From Thermoplasmatota archaeon (GTDB lineage Archaea > Thermoplasmatota > E2 > JACPAO01 > JAHFTW01), in contig JANQNI010000377.1 of the NCBI GenBank assembly GCA_028289805.1, forward strand, positions 1 through 5,926: 5,926 bases of DNA, written 5' to 3'. Positions 1 to 5,926 of the stretch are shown here, piece after piece. Positions within the stretch are counted from its first letter, which is position 1; every line of letters starts with the position of its first letter. Below the pieces are notes generated by a model. It worked only from the letters and a program-made list of their open reading frames with translations, was not told where the DNA came from and made no database searches. The translations under genes were made by a program, and so were the position numbers.

Positions 1-206
1 CCGTCGGCCACGTGCTGCCGGGAGAGGTGGACGGGGGCGGCGGCGAAGGCGTTCTGGGTGAACACGGCGGCCATGGTGGTGTCGGGGGCGTCGCTGACCA
101 GCAGCGCCACGTCCAGGCGGTCCTTCTTGAGGCCGGCGTGGACGCCCATGGCCCGGACACCCCGCACGCTCAGCAGACCGTGGGGGGCGACGAGGCTGGG
201 GCTCAC
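1..206 (-). CDS. argJ: Bifunctional glutamate N-acetyltransferase / ornithine acetyltransferase ArgJ, N-terminal part (runs off left edge)
   Basis: ArgJ moves the acetyl group from N-acetylornithine to glutamate, the recycling step of arginine biosynthesis in the cytoplasm; some members also use acetyl-CoA. Only about the first 68 codons are present. They read GVHAGLKKDRLDVALLVSD, then TTMAAVFTQNAFAAAPV, which is the typical ArgJ N-terminus (a 'GVxAGxKK' segment, a 'DLALLVSD' strand and an 'AAVFTxNxxxAAPV' segment). The self-cleavage site and catalytic threonine lie in the missing part. The GTG start at 206-204 overlaps the argC stop (TGA at 205-203) and is preceded by a GGAGGT ribosome binding site six bases upstream, so start and operon coupling are well supported. 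Position directly after argC independently supports the name. Confidence 0.9.
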   Translation of the reverse strand, partial: MSPSLVAPHGLLSVRGVRAMGVHAGLKKDRLDVALLVSDAPDTTMAAVFTQNAFAAAPVHLSRQHVAD

Positions 207-1207
207 GCGGCCACCTCCACGACGGCGGCGGGCGCGGGTCCGGCGTCGAGGCCGAGGCGTGCGTCCCAGCCCAGAGCGGTGTTCATGTTCTGGACGGCGG
301 TGCCGCTGCCGCCCTTGACGAGGTTGTCGATGGCGCAGCGCGCGACGAGGAGGCCGGTCTCCGGGTCCAGGTCGACGGCGACGTCGGCGAAGTTGCCGCC
401 GCGCACGTGGCCCGTGTTGGCTTCCCCGGCGAGGCGGACGAAGGCGCTGCCGGCGTAGGCGCGGGCGTAGGTCGCCTCCAGGTCCTCGGCGGTGACGCCG
501 TCGGCGGCGGGGGCGTAGACGGTGGCGAGGAGTCCCCGCGTCTGGGGGACGAGGTGGGGCGTGAAGCGGACGGGGCGGTCCTGGCCGGAGAGGTTCGTGG
601 CGGCGGCGCGGATCTCGTGCGTGTGGTCGTGGCCCAGCACCTTGTAGGCGGTGACGCTCTCGTTCATCTCCGGGTAGTGGAGGTGGGGTTGCGGGGCGAC
701 GCCCGCCCCCGACACGCCGCTCTTGCCGTCGATGATGAGGGGGCCCGCCGCGACCAGGCCGGCCTGGAGGGCGGGGGCGAGGGCGAGGACGGCCGCGGTG
801 GGGTAGCAGCCGGGGTTGGCGACGTGCGTGCTGCCTGCGGGCACGGGGGCGACGTCGGCCCAGCCGTAGGTCCACGGCGCCTCGCCGGCGAGGGCCTGGA
901 GCCGGTGGTCGCGGCTCAGGTCGACGACGGTGCAGCCGGCCTCGGTGAGGGCGGGGGCGAGGCGGGCGGCCTCGCCGCCGGGGGTCGCCAGGAACACAAC
1001 GTCCGCGTCGGTCACGGCTGCGTCGTCGGGGTCGACGAAGGCGACGTCCGTGCGGTGTCCGAGGGCGGGCAGGACGGCGCCGACGCTCTGTCCGGCGACG
1101 CTGCGGCTGGCGGGCACGACGGACTCGATGCGGGGGTGGTTCAGCAGGAGGCGGACGAGTTCGCGCCCCAGGTAGCCCCGGGCGCCGACGATGCTGGCCT
1201 TGGCCAT
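203..1207 (-). CDS. argC: N-acetyl-gamma-glutamyl-phosphate reductase ArgC
   Basis: ArgC reduces N-acetylglutamyl-5-phosphate to the semialdehyde with NADPH, the third step of arginine biosynthesis. The 334-residue product has the usual family length. Residues 6-17 hold the nucleotide-binding loop IVGARGYLGREL. The catalytic cysteine is C134 in NPGCYPTA (codon 808-806). GKSGVSGAG and the catalytic-histidine segment KVLGHDHTHEI follow. The ATG at 1207 gives the normal ArgC start; in-frame ATGs at 1237 and 1234 would add MMDAKSSTNR and overlap the best -10 element, and the open frame reaching 1501 has no recognisable homology in its extra N-terminus. No clear ribosome binding site precedes 1207, which fits a short or near-leaderless transcript. 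One departure: residues 74-78 read ATPGG where many ArgC proteins have a LPHG-like segment. Next downstream is argJ. A LysY-type role (lysine pathway) is less likely because argJ follows. Confidence 0.95.
   Translation of the reverse strand: MAKASIVGARGYLGRELVRLLLNHPRIESVVPASRSVAGQSVGAVLPALGHRTDVAFVDPDDAAVTDADVVFLATPGGEAARLAPALTEAGCTVVDLSRDHRLQALAGEAPWTYGWADVAPVPAGSTHVANPGCYPTAAVLALAPALQAGLVAAGPLIIDGKSGVSGAGVAPQPHLHYPEMNESVTAYKVLGHDHTHEIRAAATNLSGQDRPVRFTPHLVPQTRGLLATVYAPAADGVTAEDLEATYARAYAGSAFVRLAGEANTGHVRGGNFADVAVDLDPETGLLVARCAIDNLVKGGSGTAVQNMNTALGWDARLGLDAGPAPAAVVEVAA
213..218 (-). promoter_or_regulatory. Ribosome binding site of argJ
   Basis: On the minus strand GGAGGT lies six bases before the GTG at 206. 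It sits inside the last codons of argC and fixes the argJ start at the GTGA overlap, implying translational coupling of the two genes. Confidence 0.75.
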
Positions 1208-1232
1208 TCGGTTCGTGGACGACTTGGCATCC

Positions 1233-1262
1233 ATCATAAACCCCGTGCCCCCGACCGCACAA
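1233..1262 (-). promoter_or_regulatory. Candidate sigma-70-type promoter of argC-argJ
   Basis: On the minus strand TTGTGC (1262-1257) is followed, after 18 bases, by TATGAT (1238-1233), one mismatch from the -10 consensus and the most AT-rich spot in the gap. Transcription would begin near 1226, leaving a leader of about 20 bases before the ATG at 1207. The -35 match is weak (3 of 6). No arginine-repressor box was recognised. Confidence 0.35.
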
Positions 1263-1274
1263 GGTCCGCCACGC

Positions 1275-2294
1275 ATGACTGATTCGGGACAAGCTCGGCC
1301 CGATGGGACTAAGGCGCCCGCAGCGTGGACGCCCTCGGTGCCCTTCGAAGCGGTCTGGTCCACGTCCGTCCCCGCCCACGACGCGGATCTTGCAGCACGA
1401 ACGCTCCCCGGCTGCGAGACGACGCGATCCAGCATCCAAGATTCGCAGCCACCCGCGCGGCGCGTCCGGGTCCTGACGTGCGCCGTCCACGACCGCCTCA
1501 CCGCCGAGATGTTGGAACGACTGCCCGAACTGGAGGCCGTCGTGACGCGCAGCGACGGGTACGACCACCTCCCCCTCGACGCGCTGCGGGACCGAAGCGT
1601 CGCCGCCTACCACCTGGAGGGCTACGCCACCCACAGCGTCGCCCGCCTCGCCCTGGCGCTGCTGCTGGCCCTGCTGCGGCGCGTCCCCGAGGCCGACCAC
1701 CGACTCCACGGCGGCGCCGGCTCCTGGACCCGCGACCCCTTCGTCGGCCGCGACCTGGACGACGTCACCGTCGGCGTCCTGGGGGCCGGCCGCATCGGTG
1801 CCGCCCTCGCACGTATGGTCCACGCCCTCGGCGGCACCGTGCTGACCCACGACCCCGTCCGGGACCCCGCGCTCGACGACGCCGTGGCGTGGGCCGACGA
1901 CCTGGACGACCTGCTGCGGCGCAGCGACGCCCTCAGCGTCCACGTCCCCCTCACCGACACCACGCGGAACCTGCTCGACGCCGACCGGCTGGCCCTGCTG
2001 CCCCCCGACGCCGTCCTCGTCAACACCGCCCGCGGCGCCGTCGTGGACCAGGCGGCCGTCGAGGACGCCCTGCGCGTCGGCCGCCTCGCGGGGTACGCCG
2101 CGGACGTGCTGCCCGACGAGCCGGACCCCCCGGACCTTGCGCGCTTCGCGGACCTCCCCAACGTCGTCCTGACGCCGCACCTGGGCGCCCACAACGCGTC
2201 CGCCCTGCGGCGCCGCTGGGAGGCGACCGCCACCGTCGCGCGGGCGGTGCTGGAGGGCCGCGCGCAGGACGTGGCCACCTACCGCGTCGGTTGA
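1275..2294 (+). CDS. NAD-dependent D-2-hydroxyacid dehydrogenase family protein
   Basis: A cytoplasmic oxidoreductase of the D-isomer-specific 2-hydroxyacid dehydrogenase family (D-lactate, glycerate/hydroxypyruvate and 3-phosphoglycerate dehydrogenases), interconverting a 2-oxo acid and a D-2-hydroxy acid. From ATG 1275 it has 339 residues, normal for the family. The substrate domain contains VVTRSDGYDHLPLD. The Rossmann loop GAGRIG is at residues 170-175, with D193 after the second strand favouring NAD over NADP. The catalytic triad is complete: R253 (NTARGAVVD), E282 (DVLPDEP) and H302 (TPHLGAHN). The start is uncertain. ATG 1275 has an AAGG ten bases upstream, but the first 21 codons are poor in G/C third positions and resemble nothing; GTG 1338 would give 318 residues beginning just before the first strand (FEAVW). 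It is transcribed divergently from argC, and its 3' end overlaps the convergent patatin gene. Neighbours do not reveal the substrate; no ACT domain is present, arguing against a long-form serine-pathway SerA. Confidence 0.85.
   Translation: MTDSGQARPDGTKAPAAWTPSVPFEAVWSTSVPAHDADLAARTLPGCETTRSSIQDSQPPARRVRVLTCAVHDRLTAEMLERLPELEAVVTRSDGYDHLPLDALRDRSVAAYHLEGYATHSVARLALALLLALLRRVPEADHRLHGGAGSWTRDPFVGRDLDDVTVGVLGAGRIGAALARMVHALGGTVLTHDPVRDPALDDAVAWADDLDDLLRRSDALSVHVPLTDTTRNLLDADRLALLPPDAVLVNTARGAVVDQAAVEDALRVGRLAGYAADVLPDEPDPPDLARFADLPNVVLTPHLGAHNASALRRRWEATATVARAVLEGRAQDVATYRVG
2279..2294. other. Tail-to-tail overlap of two convergent genes
   Basis: The dehydrogenase stop TGA (2292-2294, plus) and the patatin stop TAG (2281-2279, minus) sit inside each other's reading frames, a 16-bp overlap. 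There is no room for a terminator between them, so both transcripts must read into the opposite gene. Confidence 0.85.
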
Positions 2295-3175
2295 AGGCCC
2301 GCCTGGCGCACGTAGGTGGCGCCGTCGCCGCGGCCGATGCGGATGGCCTCGTTGATGGCGTCCAGGTCCCGGCTCAGCCGGTGCAACCGCGTCGGCCGGC
2401 TGGGGCGCACCACGTCCACCCGCACCCCGTCCGGCGGGTCGTGGGCGTAGTCGTACGCGGCCTGCTTGATGCTCTGGTGGTGCGTGATGCCGTGGCGCAG
2501 GGCGGGGTAGCGGCGGCACGCCAGCTCGGTGACGATGCGGGATTCGCGGCGCGCGTCCGGCGCCGGCGGCTTGTTCAGCACGAGGGTGACGTGCGTGGCG
2601 CCCATCGCCTCGACGGCGTGGCGCACCGGCACCGGATCGACCGTGCCACCGTCGAGGTAGTCGCGGCCGTCGATGCGCACGGGCGGCCCCGAGGCGAACG
2701 GGAGGCGCCCCGTCGCCTTGAGCCACGCGATGGGGTCCTCCCCGCGCACGTCCACGTACCGCACGTCGCCCGTCCGGACGTCCACCGCCGTCACCACCAC
2801 GGGCCACCGCGCCCGCCGCAGCGCCTCCTGGTCCAGGGGCATCTCGTCCTGGTACACGATGTCCAGCAGCGCCTCGTGGTCCAGCAGGGGCCCCCGCAGC
2901 AGCGCGGCGCGCCGGTAGTTGAGGATGCGGTGGTCGCGGGCGTAGACCCACGTGCCCTCCGCGTAGGCCGCCTGCCCCGCCGAGTACCACGCCGCCAGGG
3001 CGCCGCCGGCGCTGGTGCCGAGGACCGCGTCCCAGGGGCGGAAGTCCCGCTCCTCGAAGGCGGACAGGACGCCGTTGGCGTAGGCAGCCTTCATGCCGCC
3101 GCCCTCGAGGACCAGGACGCGGAACGTGCGGGGCACGGACAGAGAACGGGGCGGAACGGGGAAAACCTTGCGCAC
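2279..3175 (-). CDS. Patatin-like phospholipase (YjjU/RssA-type serine hydrolase)
   Basis: A predicted lipid acyl hydrolase of the patatin family, using a Ser-Asp dyad. From GTG 3175 it has 298 residues. VLVLEGGGMKAAYANGVL (about residues 20-37) supplies the oxyanion-hole glycines, GTSAG (53-57) contains nucleophile S55, and LDGG (174-177) contains catalytic D175. The layout (oxyanion loop, GTSAG, a 'LLDHEALLDIVY' stretch and a C-terminal tail with HHQSIKQAAYDYAHDPP) resembles E. coli YjjU more than plant patatins. The oxyanion motif ends in MKA where K/R-G is usual. There is no signal peptide or membrane helix, so a cytoplasmic or peripheral location is inferred. The start is uncertain: neither GTG 3175 nor GTG 3136 (285 residues, beginning MPRTFRVLVLEGGG) has a ribosome binding site, and 3136 gives the more typical N-terminus. 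It lies downstream of lpdA on the same strand across a C-rich gap and is probably a separate unit. Substrate unknown. Confidence 0.86.
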   Translation of the reverse strand: MRKVFPVPPRSLSVPRTFRVLVLEGGGMKAAYANGVLSAFEERDFRPWDAVLGTSAGGALAAWYSAGQAAYAEGTWVYARDHRILNYRRAALLRGPLLDHEALLDIVYQDEMPLDQEALRRARWPVVVTAVDVRTGDVRYVDVRGEDPIAWLKATGRLPFASGPPVRIDGRDYLDGGTVDPVPVRHAVEAMGATHVTLVLNKPPAPDARRESRIVTELACRRYPALRHGITHHQSIKQAAYDYAHDPPDGVRVDVVRPSRPTRLHRLSRDLDAINEAIRIGRGDGATYVRQAGLQPTR

Positions 3176-3237
3176 GAGGGGCGCGAGGCAAACGGGGAAG
3201 AGATCGGGGAAGGAGAAGGAGGGAAGTCGTGGGGCCC
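3176..3237 (-). terminator. C-rich, G-poor gap after lpdA; possible Rho-dependent terminator
   Basis: On the plus strand 34 of the 37 bases from 3190 to 3226 are purines, so the RNA read from the minus strand just after the lpdA stop is a C/U run with few G. Such unstructured C-rich RNA is typical of Rho loading sites. No GC hairpin followed by a U-run was found. The function is inferred from composition alone; the same tract could simply be the untranslated leader of the patatin gene. Confidence 0.3.
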
Positions 3238-4640
<1,403 letters not shown>

Positions 4641-4644
<4 letters not shown>

Positions 4645-4907
4645 GCGGGGACCTCCCGACGGGGGACCAAGTCCCGGACGAGGGCGGCGAGGGTCAATCC
4701 GATGGTGGCGAGGGCAGCGAACATGGTGATGGTGCCGAAGGTCTGGAAGTAGGCGGCGGACTCCTCCACGCAGTCCGGGGCGGACGGTGCGCACAGGGCC
4801 GGGTCTGCGACGTACAGGTTGGCCGCGACGCCCATCAGGAGGGCGATGGCGAACAGGCCCAGGGTGAGGGCGCCGGCGTAGGCGGCCAGGGTGCGAAGCG
4901 CGATCAT
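4641..4907 (-). CDS. Small two-helix membrane protein between E2 and E3 genes (unknown function)
   Basis: I do not recognise this 88-residue protein. It has two hydrophobic segments, about residues 7-30 and 53-77, joined by a 20-odd-residue acidic loop (D35, D45, E48, E49) containing two cysteines, C39 and C46. The C-terminal tail VRDLVPRREVPA is basic, and R5 precedes helix 1, so by the positive-inside rule both ends should be cytoplasmic and the cysteine loop outside, where a disulfide is possible. It looks genuinely coding: its ATG (4907-4905) follows the E2 stop with no gap (TAG then ATG), and its TGA (4643-4641) overlaps the lpdA ATG. No good ribosome binding site precedes it, so translation probably depends on ribosomes finishing E2. 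The first helix could be an uncleaved signal anchor. It may be an unrelated gene caught in the operon, or it may associate with the complex; the sequence does not say which. Confidence 0.78.
4651..4656 (-). promoter_or_regulatory. Ribosome binding site of lpdA
   Basis: GGAGGT on the minus strand, six bases before ATG 4644, within the final codons of the small membrane-protein gene. It decides the lpdA start at the ATGA overlap. Confidence 0.8.
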
Positions 4908-5926
4908 CTACGCGTCCAGGAGCAGCAGCTCCGGGTCCTCCAGGTACCGGATCAGCGTGTTGGCGAACTGGGCGCCGTTGTATCCGTCGATGATGCGGTG
5001 GTCGAAGCTGAAGCTGAGGTTCATGCGCCAGCCGATGGCCAGCTCGCCGTCCTTGACGACGGGGACCTGCTTCAGTTCGTGGATGCCCATGATGGCCAGC
5101 TCGGGGTAGTTGATGACCGGGGTGGCCAGGACGCCGCCGATCTTGCCGAGGCTGGTGATGGTGAAGGTGGAGCCGGAGAGTTCCTCCGGCTTGGCCTTCA
5201 TCTCGCGGGTGCGCTCGGACAGGTCGGCGATCTCGTCGGCGATCTCCAGCATGGACTTGCGGTCCGCGTCCCGGACGACGGGCACGATGAGGCCCTGGTC
5301 CGTGGCGGTGGCGATGCCCAGGTGGTAGTACGACTTCTGCACGATCTCCTGGTTCACCTCGTCGAAGACGGCGTTGACCTCGGGGTGCTGCTTCAGCGCC
5401 GCGACGGCGGCCTTGGCGATGAAGGGCAGGTAGGTCAGCTTGGTGCCGCGGGCCTCCGCCATGCCCTTGGCGCGGGTGCGGGTCTCGACGAGCTTGTCGC
5501 AGTCCACCTCGGCCACGTACGTGAAGTGCGTCGCGGTGTACTTGCTGCGGCTCATCGCCTTGCTGATGACCTTGCGCAGGCCGCGCAGGGGGATGCGCTC
5601 CTCCTGCTCGGGGTCGCTGCTGTACTTGACGTCCGCGTAGTCGAAGGCGGCCACGCCGCCAGCGGGCGCGCCGGACGGGGCGGCCACGGGCGCGGCGCCG
5701 CCGGCCAGGAACGCGTCGACGTCGTCGCGCGTCACGCGGCCGTTATCGCCGGTGCCGAGGACGTTGTGGATGTCGACGCCCTTCTCGCGGGCGTAGCGGC
5801 GACGGCCACGGGGGCGGCGCCGGCGCTGCCGGCCTTCTTGAGGGTCTTGGTGGCGGCGGCGCCGTCCTTGGGCAGCTCGAAGAGGGTCTTCTCCTCGTCC
5901 GCGGCGGCCGGCTCGGGCGTCGCCTC
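4908..5926 (-). CDS. Dihydrolipoamide acyltransferase (E2, pyruvate dehydrogenase-like), 5'-partial, with apparent frameshift
   Basis: E2 forms the core of a 2-oxo acid dehydrogenase complex and transfers the acyl group from lipoyl-lysine to CoA. Visible order: an Ala/Pro-rich linker (5926-5801), the E3-binding domain (about 5809-5700: RRYAREKGVDIHNVLGTGDN then GRVTRDDVDAFL), a second linker, and the catalytic domain beginning near ERIPLRGLRKVISKAM. FTITSLGKIGG and ATPVINYPELAIMGIHE are typical, and the active site SFDHRIIDG supplies His (codon 5000-4998) and Asp (4988-4986). The lipoyl domain lies beyond the right edge. The ATPVINYPE segment resembles PdhC more than branched-chain BkdB, so pyruvate is likely but unproven. 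The frame changes near 5800 (listed separately). GTG 5735 could be mistaken for a start but is the internal Val of GRVTRDD and lacks a ribosome binding site. Downstream, the membrane-protein ATG follows the TAG stop directly. Confidence 0.93.
   Translation of the reverse strand, partial: GDARAGRRGRGEDPLRAAQGRRRRHQDPQEGRQRRRRPRGRRRYAREKGVDIHNVLGTGDNGRVTRDDVDAFLAGGAAPVAAPSGAPAGGVAAFDYADVKYSSDPEQEERIPLRGLRKVISKAMSRSKYTATHFTYVAEVDCDKLVETRTRAKGMAEARGTKLTYLPFIAKAAVAALKQHPEVNAVFDEVNQEIVQKSYYHLGIATATDQGLIVPVVRDADRKSMLEIADEIADLSERTREMKAKPEELSGSTFTITSLGKIGGVLATPVINYPELAIMGIHELKQVPVVKDGELAIGWRMNLSFSFDHRIIDGYNGAQFANTLIRYLEDPELLLLDA
5796..5803 (-). other. One-base frameshift in the E3-binding domain of E2
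   Basis: On the minus strand, 42 consecutive codons from 5926 to 5801 all end in G or C and read as an E2 linker ending AAPVAV. From 5798 downward, a different frame gives the E3-binding domain RRYAREKGVDIHNV. The bases between read GTC-GCCGC-TAC; one extra C (GTC CGC CGC TAC) restores a continuous AVRRYAREKG. Unrepaired, the upstream frame stops at TGA 5734-5732. Confidence 0.85.

Noticed and set aside
12..458. Plus-strand open frames opposite argJ and argC.
   Set aside because: They are shadows of argJ/argC, with no motif and no ribosome binding site.
1324..1364. Inverted repeat CGTGGAC ... GTCCACG with a 27-base loop.
   Set aside because: The words are common here (GTCCACG also occurs near 1818 and 1938 as GTC CAC codons), the loop has little further pairing, and no U-run follows.
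1208..1501. N-terminal extension of argC, or a T-box leader upstream of argC (minus strand has GGGCGCCTTAGTCCC and GTGGACC).
   Set aside because: The extension has no ArgC similarity and overlaps the divergent gene. The T-box core (AGGGTGGNACCGCG) is not present; the pieces are out of order and lack the tRNA-end-binding TGGN context.
5809..5926. Continuing the E3-binding-domain frame upstream as the true E2 frame.
   Set aside because: That frame gives an arginine run (RRRRRPRGRR) with no E2 character, while the alternative frame has 42 codons all ending in G/C and a normal linker; a frameshift explains both sides better.

Overview
The window is ordinary chromosomal DNA from a very GC-rich bacterium with almost exclusively G/C-ending codons. 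It is densely packed: genes touch or overlap, and there are only two short intergenic gaps. The gene content (acetylated arginine pathway, a Gram-positive/Deinococcota-style lipoate-dependent 2-oxo acid dehydrogenase complex) suits a free-living aerobic heterotroph. A Deinococcota-like or other high-GC lineage is possible, but I cannot fix the taxon from this sequence. I see no RNA genes, insertion sequences, CRISPR arrays or phage genes.

Layout: (1) Positions 1-1207, minus strand: argC followed by the start of argJ, joined by a GTGA stop/start overlap. This is a fragment of an arginine biosynthesis operon running off the left edge. (2) Positions 1208-1274: a 67-bp divergent promoter region. 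(3) Positions 1275-2294, plus strand: an NAD-dependent D-2-hydroxyacid dehydrogenase of unknown substrate. (4) Positions 2279-3175, minus strand: a YjjU-like patatin-family lipid hydrolase whose 3' end overlaps the dehydrogenase tail to tail by 16 bp. (5) Positions 3176-3237: a pyrimidine-rich gap (on the transcribed minus strand), possibly a Rho-dependent terminator. (6) Positions 3238-5926, minus strand: a tightly coupled operon running E2 acyltransferase, then an 88-residue two-helix membrane protein, then dihydrolipoyl dehydrogenase (lpdA). The E2 stop abuts the membrane-protein start (TAG then ATG), and the membrane-protein stop overlaps the lpdA start (ATGA).

How the genes work together: E2 and E3 are two of the three catalytic components of a 2-oxo acid (probably pyruvate) dehydrogenase complex; E1 would lie upstream, beyond the right edge. 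The small membrane protein translated between them is the least explained gene here. The E2 gene shows a clear one-base frameshift near 5800, inside the E3-binding domain, which looks like a missing C. It is either an assembly or sequencing error or a real lesion. I found no convincing novel multi-gene system. The two best leads are the embedded membrane protein and the frameshift.
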